From Geoglobus sp. UBA235 (GTDB taxonomy: Archaea; Halobacteriota; Archaeoglobi; Archaeoglobales; Archaeoglobaceae), in the NCBI GenBank assembly GCA_002494725.1, contig DACG01000028.1, positions 1-64,000 on the forward strand: a stretch of 64,000 nucleotides of DNA, given 5' to 3'. Position 1 is the first letter of the stretch; every line of letters starts with the position of its first letter. The notes below the pieces were generated by a model, which worked only from the letters and a program-made list of their open reading frames with translations, did no database searches and was not told the DNA's origin. This document shows positions 43,606 to 52,273 of the stretch, piece by piece. The position numbers were made by a program, and so were the translations under genes.

Positions 43606-43955
43606 TTTTTGATCCCTTTTTTATGGAAATATTCCGCAACAGCCTCCCCAAAATTCTCCATAAGCTTGTCAAGAACATTTTCGACAAACTTTCTTTCAAG
43701 CTCGTCCTTAGAAACTACAGGGTAAAACACAAATTTTCTCCTTCCATCTATCTTTTCCTGTTTTCTCTGGACCAAGCCGTTTTTGACAAGCCTGTCGAGG
43801 GTTGCGGCTACACTTGAAAGTGATGCATCGATTTTCTCAGAAATGAGTGCCACGTGGGCAGGACCATTTTGCCAGAGAAATTCCATTATTCTCTCTTCAA
43901 GAGGTGATAGCGGAGATATCTTTTCGTCAAATTCAACCCTTTCGACTTTAACCAT
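43602..43955 (-). CDS. BlaI/MecI-family transcriptional repressor
   Basis: This 117-aa winged-helix protein of the penicillinase-repressor family has LSPLEERIMEFLWQNGPAHV, the recognition region SLSSVAATLDRLVKNGLV, and a C-terminal dimerisation helix. It is cotranscribed with the membrane peptidase, which in related systems cleaves the repressor on induction. The palindrome at 44003-44018, about 50 bp upstream of its start, is a candidate operator. A TATA-like TTTTTAAAC lies about 27 nt before the ATG. Confidence 0.88.
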   Translation of the reverse strand: MVKVERVEFDEKISPLSPLEERIMEFLWQNGPAHVALISEKIDASLSSVAATLDRLVKNGLVQRKQEKIDGRRKFVFYPVVSKDELERKFVENVLDKLMENFGEAVAEYFHKKGIKK

Positions 43956-44002
43956 ATTTAAAATTTACGTCAGATGTTTAAAAATGTTTGGCTTTAATGG
44001 CA

Positions 44003-44018
44003 TTATCGTAAACGATAA
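44003..44018. promoter_or_regulatory. Palindromic operator candidate near blaI-like gene
   Basis: TTATCGT-AA-ACGATAA is a perfect 7-bp inverted repeat with a 2-bp spacer. It lies between the divergent repressor and cstA genes. The size suits a dimeric winged-helix repressor. The regulator assignment is inference. Confidence 0.5.
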
Positions 44019-44081
44019 ATGGTCTCAAATCTCGTCAAATTGCTTTTTCATAGCCTTTAAACCCTCTTTCCCCAATTTTAT

Positions 44082-44110
44082 CTTAAAATTATTCTTAAAA
44101 TTATTCTTAG
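44082..44110. repeat. Short tandem repeat in the cstA upstream region
   Basis: Two exact copies of CTTAAAATTATT (44082-44105) are followed by a partial third copy. It lies in the 290-bp spacer between the repressor and cstA, which otherwise holds only promoters and the palindrome. Confidence 0.5.
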
Positions 44111-44197
44111 ATTTGATTGTTTGGAAACTACTAACTGTTCCCGGAAAATTTAAACCTCCAAAAGAAAGTTTTTGGCATTGACTATGATCGAACGTGT

Positions 44198-44208
44198 TTT
44201 TAAATATT
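44198..44208 (+). promoter_or_regulatory. TATA-like box of the cstA operon
   Basis: TTTTTAAATAT lies about 60 nt before ATG 44264, implying a leader of about 35 nt, consistent with the strong GGAGGTC ribosome-binding site before the ATG. Confidence 0.5.
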
Positions 44209-44263
44209 TGGGAACGATTAATTGTGAGGATGTTGCTGACAGGGTTTGCGGAGGTCTGATAAA

Positions 44264-46003
44264 ATGGCTCTGACAACAACAGTGGTTATTGGGCTTGGTT
44301 TGCTAATTTACGTCGTTCTGTACCTAACATACGGCAAAAAACTGGAAAAAGAGGTTGTAAGGGCTGACGCCTCCAGAGAGACCCCAGCAAAGAAATTCTA
44401 CGATGGTGTGGATTTTGTTCCAGCAGACAGGCCGGTTCTTTTCGGGCATCACTTTGCATCTATTGCTGGTGCAGCCCCAATAGTCGGACCTGTCATGGCA
44501 ATGGCCTGGGGATGGCTCCTCGGACTTGCCTGGATATGGCTCGGAAACGTTCTGCTTGGTGCTGTTCATGACTATCTTTCCCTGATGGCGTCTGTAAGGT
44601 ATGACGGAAGAAGCATTCAGTGGATCTCGGGTAGGGTGATGAGCAGAAGGACATCTCTGATTTTCCAGGTGTTCATATACTTTGTCCTGATTCTTGTGGT
44701 TGCAGCATTCGCAGCTGTCATCACCTCGATATTCGTCAAAACCCCGGAGGTTGCATCGGCCTCAATACTGTTCATAGTCTCGGCCATAATCGTTGGTTTC
44801 CTGATGTACAGGGCCAGAATTGGAATCGTTCCGGCAACAGTTGTTGGACTTATCATGCTTGTTGGCAGTGTTTGGCTTGGGTTCCAGTTCCCGATCTCCC
44901 TGACTGCTGATCAGTGGTATGTAGTTCTGTTTTTCTACATAATCATCGCAGCAGGACTGCCGGTATGGATACTGCTTCAGCCAAGAGATTACCTGAATGC
45001 CTGGATTCTGTGGTTTGGTCTGCTCGCAGGTGGTCTTGCGTTTCTTATTGTTAACAGGGAGATAAACTGGCCCGCATATACAATGTTCTCGGCAACTGTT
45101 GTTGGCGGGAAACCATCACCCTTCTGGCCTGTCATACCTCTCGTCATCGCCTGCGGTTCACTCTCGGGGTTCCACAGCATTGTCGCATCAGGTACAACAT
45201 CCAAGCAGCTTGCAAACGAGCTTCACGGACTGACAATCGGATACGGTGGAATGCTGACCGAAGGGTTCCTCTCAACCCTCGTTGTAACCTCCATTGCAGC
45301 ATACGGAATGTCCCTTTTGAGCAACGCTGGCACAAAGCTTGCCGAGGCCGGGATCGAGGTGGCAAAGCTGAGCGATCCAACGTATATGGGCACCCACTAC
45401 GTTGCCGCAATGCTGAAGAGCTTCGGAAAGGTTGGAATATTCGCCCAGAGCTACGGTATGGGATGGCAGGATGCCTTTGGTGTGGATGTAAAGATTGGTA
45501 CGGTGTTTGCAGGTTTGTGGGTGTCTGCTTTTGCACTCACAACCCTGGATACAACAAACAGGCTTGCAAGGTTTACATGGGGTGAGATTGTGGCCGAGGT
45601 TGTCAAGGATGAGTCAGCAAGGAACATGCTCAGCAACAGATGGATAGCCTCAGTTGTGGCCGCGCTGATCGGCATCGGACTTGCAGCAACAGGAAACTGG
45701 ACAATAATATGGCCGGCATTTGGAGGAGCAAACCAGATGCTTGCTGCAATTGCACTCATGACTGCTGGCCTATGGGTCAGGAATGTCCTGAACATCAAGG
45801 GAATCATGAGATATCTCGTTCTGCTACCGGCTCTCTTCTTATGGCTGACTGTAACTCTTGCCTACATCTGGTTCATAGCTGTGGTTAATCCATCAAAGCC
45901 CGTTCTTGCAATTGTGGCAATTGAGCTTGTGCTTGCACTGATGCTGCTGTATGAATTTGGAAGGGCAGTGAGAAAGGAAAGTAAGGAGGCTGCACCTGCG
46001 TGA
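44264..46003 (+). CDS. cstA: CstA-family peptide/pyruvate transporter
   Basis: This 579-aa membrane protein of the carbon-starvation CstA family has about 15 to 16 hydrophobic segments. The signature FGHHFASIAGAAPIVGP is near residue 65, with SGFHSIVASGTTSKQLANE and FALTTLDTTNRLARF later. E. coli relatives import peptides or pyruvate with protons. ATG 44264 is chosen from GGAGGTC 8 nt upstream. It is the first gene of a tightly packed operon with a 96-aa protein, an ArsA-like ATPase, a MIP18-like protein and an unknown membrane-anchored protein. Confidence 0.93.
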   Translation: MALTTTVVIGLGLLIYVVLYLTYGKKLEKEVVRADASRETPAKKFYDGVDFVPADRPVLFGHHFASIAGAAPIVGPVMAMAWGWLLGLAWIWLGNVLLGAVHDYLSLMASVRYDGRSIQWISGRVMSRRTSLIFQVFIYFVLILVVAAFAAVITSIFVKTPEVASASILFIVSAIIVGFLMYRARIGIVPATVVGLIMLVGSVWLGFQFPISLTADQWYVVLFFYIIIAAGLPVWILLQPRDYLNAWILWFGLLAGGLAFLIVNREINWPAYTMFSATVVGGKPSPFWPVIPLVIACGSLSGFHSIVASGTTSKQLANELHGLTIGYGGMLTEGFLSTLVVTSIAAYGMSLLSNAGTKLAEAGIEVAKLSDPTYMGTHYVAAMLKSFGKVGIFAQSYGMGWQDAFGVDVKIGTVFAGLWVSAFALTTLDTTNRLARFTWGEIVAEVVKDESARNMLSNRWIASVVAALIGIGLAATGNWTIIWPAFGGANQMLAAIALMTAGLWVRNVLNIKGIMRYLVLLPALFLWLTVTLAYIWFIAVVNPSKPVLAIVAIELVLALMLLYEFGRAVRKESKEAAPA

Positions 46004-46290
46004 AAAAATCAGGTCTCCAAAAAGTTCTTAAAGATTTATCAAATTTTTTTGATGGTTTTGTTCAGGGATTCCGGGGCAGGTCTGTTGAGTTCATACGTAT
46101 AGAGGAGAGGGAGCTTGAGAACGTATTCTCCCTTTTACTTTTCGGGAGCTACATAGGTCTTCCATCTCCACCTGCTTTTTTGAGCCTTGAACTCCTTCCG
46201 CATGTTGCAAAAGAGCTTTATGTTCTTGGGATTTCTGCTGAGAGAGCAGATGATCCTCTAAGCCAGATAGCAGAGTTCTTCGAGCTGTGA
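46000..46290 (+). CDS. Hypothetical protein in cstA operon (96 aa)
   Basis: This protein was not recognised. It is a 96-residue, soluble, mostly helical protein containing FGSYIGLPSPPAFLSLELLP. GTG 46000 overlaps the cstA stop (GTGA). Bacterial CstA genes are followed by a small partner (YbdD/YjiX, about 65 aa), but this sequence does not resemble it. Position suggests a partner of CstA or of the ArsA-like ATPase that follows. Confidence 0.6.
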   Translation: MKKSGLQKVLKDLSNFFDGFVQGFRGRSVEFIRIEERELENVFSLLLFGSYIGLPSPPAFLSLELLPHVAKELYVLGISAERADDPLSQIAEFFEL

Positions 46291-46301
46291 GGATGACAGG
46301 C

Positions 46302-47219
46302 ATGAAAAGAGGATTTGTTTTCATTGGAAAGGGAGGCGTCGGGAAGACAACATGCAGTGCATCTCTTGCTTTGAGCCTTGCAGAGAAGGGGAGAACACTT
46401 ATAGCATCATTGGATCCGGCACACAATCTGGGAGATGTTTACGGTGTTGAGCTATCTGACAGACCGGTTGAGATTGCACATAACCTGTATGCCATTGAGG
46501 TAGATACCGATCTTCTGACGAAAAGATACCTGAAGAGAACTGTTGGAAGAATAAAGGAGATGTACTCCTATCTGAAAGTTCTCAATCTCGACAGGTACGT
46601 CGATTCTCTGAAGTATTCTCCGGGAATAGAGGAATACAGCATTCTTGAAGGTCTCACAGAGCTAATATCAATGGATCATGAGTTCATAGTTCTCGACATG
46701 CCACCAACCGGACTGACTGTGAAGGTACTGACCCTGCCCTACACAGCTCTGATATGGATCGAGAAGCTCATGGATCTAAGGAATGAGATCCTCAGCAGAA
46801 GAAGAACGATTGAAGAAATAGCAGGAAGAAAGTGTGTTATCATAAATGGAAAGGAGATTGCCATCCCATCTGATGAAAAGGATGACCCTGTGATGAGGGA
46901 ACTGAAAGAGAAAAAGAAAAAAATGGAGCTTGTGAGAGGTTTTCTGGCAGAGAAATGCAGCCTGATACTTGTTGCCAACCCTGAACCTCTCTCACTTTTT
47001 GAAGGTGAAAGGGCCGTTAATGCCCTGAAAAATTTCAGGCTCAGCGTTACAGGAATAATAATAAACAAGTTCGTTCAGGAAAACAGGATAACCGAGAAGC
47101 TTGAGAGGCTTGGTAAGGCTGTGAGAGTTCCCATGTTTGATCAAATGCCCCACGGCATTGAAGGTCTGAAAAAGATTGGAGAGATCCTTGAAGAGCTTCA
47201 GGAGGGGATGGGTGAATGA
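46302..47219 (+). CDS. ArsA/Get3-family ATPase
   Basis: This 305-aa deviant Walker-A ATPase has FIGKGGVGKTTCSASLAL at the N-terminus, switch I LDPAHNLGDVYGVEL, switch II VLDMPPTGLT, and a basic helical insertion (about residues 165-225). The family includes arsenite pump ATPases and Get3, which targets tail-anchored proteins. No ArsB and no CxxC pair typical of Get3 is seen. ATG 46302 is used because GAGG lies 9 nt before it; GTG 46287 and ATG 46293 are alternatives. It is coupled by ATGA to the MIP18-like gene. Confidence 0.87.
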   Translation: MKRGFVFIGKGGVGKTTCSASLALSLAEKGRTLIASLDPAHNLGDVYGVELSDRPVEIAHNLYAIEVDTDLLTKRYLKRTVGRIKEMYSYLKVLNLDRYVDSLKYSPGIEEYSILEGLTELISMDHEFIVLDMPPTGLTVKVLTLPYTALIWIEKLMDLRNEILSRRRTIEEIAGRKCVIINGKEIAIPSDEKDDPVMRELKEKKKKMELVRGFLAEKCSLILVANPEPLSLFEGERAVNALKNFRLSVTGIIINKFVQENRITEKLERLGKAVRVPMFDQMPHGIEGLKKIGEILEELQEGMGE

Positions 47220-47509
47220 GCAGTATCCAGGCTGAAAAAATAATCGAGATGCTGGATAAAATAAAGGACCCCCAGTTTGAACTCAGCATAGTGGAACTCG
47301 GTCTGATTGAAAGGGTCAGTGTTGATGACCAGCAGATAAGGGTGTTCGTGAACTTCACAAAATCCCTCCCCCACTGCAAGTCCTGTGTTCCTGTTGCCTG
47401 GATGGTTCTGAGAGCCGTTTTAAGAGAGATGGAAATGGTTCTGAGAGAGACCGGAATGAGATTTACCATCCAGGACAGCTCATCAGATATCATTTATGGA
47501 GAGGGATAA
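47216..47509 (+). CDS. MIP18/DUF59-family protein
   Basis: This 97-aa protein has the DUF59 pattern KDPQFELSIVELGLIERVSV and a Cys-containing loop SLPHCKSC, where family members (SufT, CIA2/MIP18, PaaD) carry the reactive Cys used in Fe-S cluster assembly. It is in one operon with an ArsA-like ATPase, starting inside its stop codon (ATGA). ArsA/Mrp-type ATPases and MIP18 proteins often work together in Fe-S transfer, which is one possible reading of this pair. Confidence 0.82.
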   Translation: MSSIQAEKIIEMLDKIKDPQFELSIVELGLIERVSVDDQQIRVFVNFTKSLPHCKSCVPVAWMVLRAVLREMEMVLRETGMRFTIQDSSSDIIYGEG

Positions 47510-47510
47510 A

Positions 47511-48155
47511 ATGGCGATTTTTGATCTCTCAAATCTGTTTGCAATCCTGATTCTATTTGCAGGTGTTGCAACGCTTCAGTTCTTTTATGGCAGGAAGCTA
47601 AACCTCTTACTGATGAAAAATGCTGTGGATGAGCTTGAAAAAACAATAAAGCCAAAGGACCAGCTATACACATGGCTTGGAGGGTATGTTGGCTTCAGGG
47701 CTGAATACAGAATTGACGATCCGGATGTGGAGAGGGTTGAGGTTACCCTCACCCTTCTTCCAAGGCAGAGCATACTCTATCTTCCTGTTTCAAAGCTCAC
47801 TCTCGGTGGAGACAGAATGTTCTTTGTTCTGAGATGCAGACACGCAGTCAAGGGAGATGTGCATGTTGTGAAAAGTGGAACATACAGGTTCACCAGCCCG
47901 ATAAACGGTGAAATCGAGTATGTGAGGGAGAACATCCAGATAAACGGAATCAATTTCATCGCATACTACAGAAGAAAATCTGACCTTGAAAGGCTTGTGA
48001 AACTTCTTGAAGGTATGCCGCTGGAAGGCCTGAAGCATCTTTCAGTAACGCCATCAACAAGGGTCATCTACGCATTCATAACTCCAGAAAAGGGAATTGT
48101 GGAAAAGGTTTATCCAAAAATGCTCAACGTTGCAAGGGAGTTTACAGGATTCTGA
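47511..48155 (+). CDS. Hypothetical membrane-anchored protein
   Basis: This 214-aa protein was not recognised. It has one N-terminal membrane helix (about residues 6-24), then a predicted alpha/beta cytosolic or exported domain of about 185 residues rich in Arg/Lys and beta strands, without cysteine-rich motifs. ATG 47511 follows GGAGAGGGATAAA; an in-frame ATG at 47496 is possible. It is the last gene of the cstA operon, 1 bp after the MIP18-like stop. Confidence 0.65.
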   Translation: MAIFDLSNLFAILILFAGVATLQFFYGRKLNLLLMKNAVDELEKTIKPKDQLYTWLGGYVGFRAEYRIDDPDVERVEVTLTLLPRQSILYLPVSKLTLGGDRMFFVLRCRHAVKGDVHVVKSGTYRFTSPINGEIEYVRENIQINGINFIAYYRRKSDLERLVKLLEGMPLEGLKHLSVTPSTRVIYAFITPEKGIVEKVYPKMLNVAREFTGF

Positions 48156-48156
48156 T

Positions 48157-49113
48157 TCAGTACCCCCTGCTTTTATCAACAACATTCATGAGAGGTTCAC
48201 CTTTCAGAAATCTCCTCAGATTCTCTGTGAATATTCTCACCGCCCTGTCCCAGTATGCAGGTGTTGATCCCGCAACATGGGGAGTAATTATCACATTTTT
48301 CAGGGTCCACAGTTCGGAGTTTTCGGGTAGAGGTTCGGTTTCGGTGACATCAAGTGCTGCACCTGCAATCCATCCTTCCTTCAACACTCTGATAAGGGCT
48401 CTCTCATCAACAACACTCCCTCTTGCTATGTTTATCAGGTAAGCACCTTTTTTCATTTTTCTAAGTTCGTCCTCTCCTATCATCTTTTCAGTTTCCGGTG
48501 TGAGCGGAACGCAGAGAATCAGAAAATCCGAAATTTTCAGCACCTTCTCAAGCTCGTCCGGGCCGTAAACCACATCAACATTCTCAATTCTCAATTTATT
48601 TCTTTTCACACCCACAACTTGCATTCCGAAACACTTCCCCTTTCTTGCGATCTCCATACCAATTGATCCCAGTCCCACAATTCCCAGAGTTTTTCCCTGA
48701 AGCTCGTCAAGGGGCTCAAACGGAAATGGATGTCTTGGTTTCCACCTCCTTTTTCTCTGATCCTCGAAAAGTTCCGGAAGCTTTCTGGTAAATGCGAGAA
48801 TCAGTGCAAACACATGATCAGATGCCTGAGAGGCATGTATTCCCCTTGAGGATGTAACGATAACCTCGCTTTGCCTGATGCTGTCTATGAGGATGGAATC
48901 CACTCCAACGAAGGGTGACTGTATCCATACAAGCTTTTTTGCCCTTGAGAACTGCTCTTCAGTTATCGAGGTGCTGAAAAGAATCTCTGCATTCTCGATC
49001 TCCTTCATTATTTCCCTGGAACTGGTGGCCTTTACAACCTCAATGCCCTCAACCTCACGTATCATGGACAGGTGTCTCTCATCAAGCGGAAATGTCACGA
49101 GAACCTTTACCAT
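48157..49113 (-). CDS. D-isomer-specific 2-hydroxyacid dehydrogenase
   Basis: This 318-aa NAD(P)-dependent dehydrogenase has the nucleotide-binding GIVGLGSIGMEIARK near residue 145 and the catalytic Arg, Glu and His in NIARGSVVDE, TETEPLPEN and TPHVAGSTP. The substrate (glyoxylate, hydroxypyruvate or a longer 2-oxoacid) cannot be read from the sequence. A divergent paralogue lies 116 bp away. Confidence 0.9.
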   Translation of the reverse strand: MVKVLVTFPLDERHLSMIREVEGIEVVKATSSREIMKEIENAEILFSTSITEEQFSRAKKLVWIQSPFVGVDSILIDSIRQSEVIVTSSRGIHASQASDHVFALILAFTRKLPELFEDQRKRRWKPRHPFPFEPLDELQGKTLGIVGLGSIGMEIARKGKCFGMQVVGVKRNKLRIENVDVVYGPDELEKVLKISDFLILCVPLTPETEKMIGEDELRKMKKGAYLINIARGSVVDERALIRVLKEGWIAGAALDVTETEPLPENSELWTLKNVIITPHVAGSTPAYWDRAVRIFTENLRRFLKGEPLMNVVDKSRGY

Positions 49114-49229
49114 GAGTAAAATGAATCTTCATATCCTTAAAATTTACTCCTGACGGAAGAAATTCGATCATGGACGATTTCAGATCCTGAAGAGAGAAAT
49201 TTTAATTTCAAGCATTCCAAATTGGAATC

Positions 49230-50171
49230 ATGAAAATAACAGTTGTTGATCCCCTGCAGCTACCACAGGATGTTGTGCTGGAGAAATTCAGAGAGCTGAA
49301 ATGCCAGGTGGAAATGTATGACAGCAGGCCAGAAAGTGAGGAGGAGCTTGTTCGGAGGTGCAGAGATGCCGATATTGCTGTGGTTGTGAACACACCAATG
49401 AGGGCAGGGGTTCTTGAGAAGCTCAAAAACCTGAAGATGATCGCGGTATCTTTTACGGGCTATGACCACATTGATGTTGATAAGTGCAGGGAACTCGGCA
49501 TAACTGTCAGTAACGTTCCCGAGTACTCCACCAATTCAGTTGCCGAGCTCGTGTTTGGAATGGTCATAGCGGCGGCGAGAAAAATAATCGAGTGTGACAG
49601 GGCTGTGAGAATCGGCAGAGGTAACTCCGGATTGCTTGGAACGGAACTTTTTGGAAAGACCATCGGGGTTATAGGCACGGGAAAAATAGGGCAGAGAGTG
49701 TGTGAAATTGCCTTGGCATTTGGCATGAGAGTTCTCGCTTACTCAAGAACAAGAAAAAAGGAGCTCGAGGATATGGGTGTTGAGTACGTCACACTTGAAG
49801 AGCTTTTGAGCAGAAGTGATATTGTAACGGTACACGTACCTCTCAGCAGGGAAACAGAGGGGATGATTGGAAGGAAGGAGATCTTCCTCATGAAGAATGG
49901 TGCGATAATTGTGAACACAGCCAGAGGAAAGATCATAGACACTGAATCTCTGGCAGAAGCCCTTGAAAGTGGAAAAATAACAGCATGCCTTGATGTATTT
50001 GACATAGAGCCACCTCTGCCCGGAGATCATCCGCTGAGAGATCCACCAAACACAGTATTGACACCTCACATAGGATACTACACCAAGGAGGCCCTCGAAA
50101 GGAGGCTTGAGATTACTGTGGAAAATATAAGGGCGTTTATTGAAGGCAAGCCGAAAAATGTTGTAACATGA
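49230..50171 (+). CDS. D-isomer-specific 2-hydroxyacid dehydrogenase
   Basis: This 313-aa dehydrogenase of the same superfamily as its divergent neighbour has GVIGTGKIGQRV, NTARGKIIDTESLAEAL with the catalytic Arg, DIEPPLPGDHPL with the Glu, and LTPHIGYYT with the His. It is closer in style to the D-lactate/phosphoglycerate dehydrogenase group. The two paralogues differ widely, so they are not a recent duplication. Confidence 0.9.
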   Translation: MKITVVDPLQLPQDVVLEKFRELKCQVEMYDSRPESEEELVRRCRDADIAVVVNTPMRAGVLEKLKNLKMIAVSFTGYDHIDVDKCRELGITVSNVPEYSTNSVAELVFGMVIAAARKIIECDRAVRIGRGNSGLLGTELFGKTIGVIGTGKIGQRVCEIALAFGMRVLAYSRTRKKELEDMGVEYVTLEELLSRSDIVTVHVPLSRETEGMIGRKEIFLMKNGAIIVNTARGKIIDTESLAEALESGKITACLDVFDIEPPLPGDHPLRDPPNTVLTPHIGYYTKEALERRLEITVENIRAFIEGKPKNVVT

Positions 50172-50206
50172 GTGACGGAGAGGTTGATTCTCGTCTTTTC
50201 AGGGTA

Positions 50207-50280
50207 TGGGGCCGCCGAGATTTGAACTCGGGTCACGGGCTCCCAAAGCCCGAAGGATAACCAGGCTACCCTACGGCCCC
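50207..50280 (-). tRNA. tRNA-Pro (TGG anticodon)
   Basis: On the minus strand, the acceptor stem GGGGCCG/CGGCCCC is perfect, and the anticodon arm CGGGC-TTTGGGA-GCCCG gives TGG. The T-arm is CCGAGTTCAAATCTCGG. The discriminator is A. No encoded CCA and no intron. Confidence 0.96.
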
Positions 50281-50332
50281 TGCCTCCAGCAGAACAGTTG
50301 GGTTTAAAAAATCTGCGATAGAGTAATACTGA

Positions 50333-51493
50333 ATGAGAAACGGGAAGCTGATACACGATTCGGTCCATGGCACAATACAGCTCGATGAATGGATGGTTAG
50401 GATAATAGACACTCCGGAATTTCAGAGGCTGAGAAGGATAAAACAGCTTGGTTTTGCAGATTTAGTCTATCCGGGAGCCCATCACACCAGATTCGAGCAC
50501 AGCATAGGTTCAATGCATGTTGCAAGGCATTTAACTTCTGATGAAACAATACTGGCTGCTTCACTTCTGCATGACATAGGTCACACACCCTTCAGCCATT
50601 CAGGGGAGAGAATAATCCAGAAGTACCTTAGAAGAGAACATGAAGACATCGGGCACATAATAAAGAACTCCAGCATGGGCGACATCCTGAGCGATACAGG
50701 AGTTGAGGTGAAGAAAGTCATCAGGGCTGTCAGAAAACCACCTGTGAGCAGTGTCATAGACGTGGACAGGATAGACTACCTGCTAAGAGACTCCCATCAC
50801 ACCGGAGTTGCCTACGGAGTTGTGGACTTTGACAGGCTGATTGGAAAGATGAGATTTGATGGTGAAATGGTTTACGTGGAGCATGGAGGCGTCAGAGCTG
50901 TTGAGAGCTTTCTGATTTCGAGATATCTGATGTACTCGGCAGTTTACCACCACCATGTCTGCAGGATAGCGAGAAAGATGTTTGAAAAGGCCATGGAATT
51001 TCTGATTGAAAATGGAGAGATAGAGCCTGAGAGCCTTACAAGAATGGATGACTACGATGCAATTTCCATACTGAGAAGGTCTGAGGGGTATGCAGGAGAG
51101 ATAGCAAAAAGGCTTGATGAGAGGAGGCTTTTCAAGAGAGCGGTTTATTCAGGACTTGATGAGGTGGAGATCAGCATCGAGAGGGTCAACCCTGGAAAGG
51201 CTGAAAGGGAAATTGCAGAGGATGCCGGAGTTGACGAGAGATTCGTTATTGTTGACATTCCGGCAACTGACAGTTCCGGATATGATATTCCAGTTCTGAT
51301 TGAAAATGAGGTTGTTCAGATGGAGACCATTTCTCCGCTTGTCAGCACACTCAAACAGGCTCAGATTTCAAACTGGAGGCTTGGAGTTTACTGCCCTCAG
51401 AACTGTATCGAAAAAGTCAGGAAAGCATCCGTTGACTATTTCAGCATAAATGTATCAAAACAGAAAAGATTAAATGAGCTTTTTGAGCTCTGA
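50333..51493 (+). CDS. HD-superfamily phosphohydrolase (dGTPase-like, COG1078)
   Basis: This 386-aa protein opens with IHDSVHGTIQLDEW and FQRLRRIKQLGFADLVYPGA, followed by the HD metal motifs TRFEHSIGSMH and LLHDIGHTPFSHSGE and a third Asp in VDRIDYLLRDSHHTG. These match archaeal/bacterial relatives of SAMHD1 and dGTPases, which hydrolyse dNTPs or other nucleotides. The exact substrate is unknown. Its 3' end overlaps the convergent aroE by 24 bp. Confidence 0.88.
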   Translation: MRNGKLIHDSVHGTIQLDEWMVRIIDTPEFQRLRRIKQLGFADLVYPGAHHTRFEHSIGSMHVARHLTSDETILAASLLHDIGHTPFSHSGERIIQKYLRREHEDIGHIIKNSSMGDILSDTGVEVKKVIRAVRKPPVSSVIDVDRIDYLLRDSHHTGVAYGVVDFDRLIGKMRFDGEMVYVEHGGVRAVESFLISRYLMYSAVYHHHVCRIARKMFEKAMEFLIENGEIEPESLTRMDDYDAISILRRSEGYAGEIAKRLDERRLFKRAVYSGLDEVEISIERVNPGKAEREIAEDAGVDERFVIVDIPATDSSGYDIPVLIENEVVQMETISPLVSTLKQAQISNWRLGVYCPQNCIEKVRKASVDYFSINVSKQKRLNELFEL

Positions 51494-52273
51494 GATAACA
51501 GCCTTTTTCATCACATCAACCGGAGCTTTTCTGCCTGTAAAGATCTCAAAAGCTTTTGCACCCTGGTGCACAAGCATATCCACCCCGCTAACAGTTCTGC
51601 ATCCATAGCTTGCTGCCTTTTTTATGAGCGGTGTTTCAGGAGGGTTGTAGATCATGTCAAAAACAATGGGCTTACTTTTCAGCACTTCCACAGGAACAGG
51701 AAGTTTTTCGGGAAAGCCCTTCATTCCCAGAGGTGTGGCATTCACAACCAGATCAAATTTCATTGCAGAGAGATTTTCAGATCTAACAAACTCAATCCCA
51801 AATTTTTTCGCAACCTCTCTTCCTCTCTCCTCAGTTCTGTTGGTGATACTAACTCTGTTGCTTTCTCTCAAAGCATAGACGCATGCTTTTGCAGCTCCTC
51901 CCGCTCCCACAACAAGCACGTTCGTGTCCCTTGCATCCACATTTGAATTTCTGAGAGCTCTCAGAATTCCATCAACATCTGTATTGTAGCATATCCCTTT
52001 TCTGAGATCAACAGTATTGGCAGCTCCAATCTCCACAACTTCTCTTTCCTGCCTGAAAAACTCCGTAATTTTTTCCTTGTAGGGTATTGTAACATTAACA
52101 CCTTTGATTCCAAGGGCAACCAAACCCTCAACAGCACTCTCAAAATTCTCAGGCCTGACTCCAAAGGGAACATAAATGCCATTATACCCAGTTTCCCTGA
52201 AGGCTGCGTTGTGCATTACAGGACTCAGTGAGTGTCCTACAGGATAGCCTATAACCCCAAAGACCTCCATCAT
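51470..52273 (-). CDS. aroE: Shikimate dehydrogenase
   Basis: This 267-aa enzyme reduces 3-dehydroshikimate with NADPH in aromatic amino acid synthesis. It has the substrate site IGYPVGHSLSPVMHNAAF, the catalytic Lys in VNVTIPYKEKI, the nucleotide motif VVGAGGAAKACVYAL, and NATPLGM. It is the last gene of a suhB-nadK-aroE operon; ATGA overlaps with nadK, and either of two adjacent ATG codons could start it. Confidence 0.95.
   Translation of the reverse strand: MMEVFGVIGYPVGHSLSPVMHNAAFRETGYNGIYVPFGVRPENFESAVEGLVALGIKGVNVTIPYKEKITEFFRQEREVVEIGAANTVDLRKGICYNTDVDGILRALRNSNVDARDTNVLVVGAGGAAKACVYALRESNRVSITNRTEERGREVAKKFGIEFVRSENLSAMKFDLVVNATPLGMKGFPEKLPVPVEVLKSKPIVFDMIYNPPETPLIKKAASYGCRTVSGVDMLVHQGAKAFEIFTGRKAPVDVMKKAVISELKKLI

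Noticed and set aside
45144..45807. Antisense frames of 118-130 aa inside cstA
   Set aside because: They are composition-driven shadows of a GC-rich membrane-protein gene with no family resemblance.
46302..47219. Arsenite-pump ATPase ArsA
   Set aside because: There is one ATPase domain only, no arsenite-binding cysteines, and no arsB or arsR nearby. Only the broader ArsA/Get3 family call is kept.
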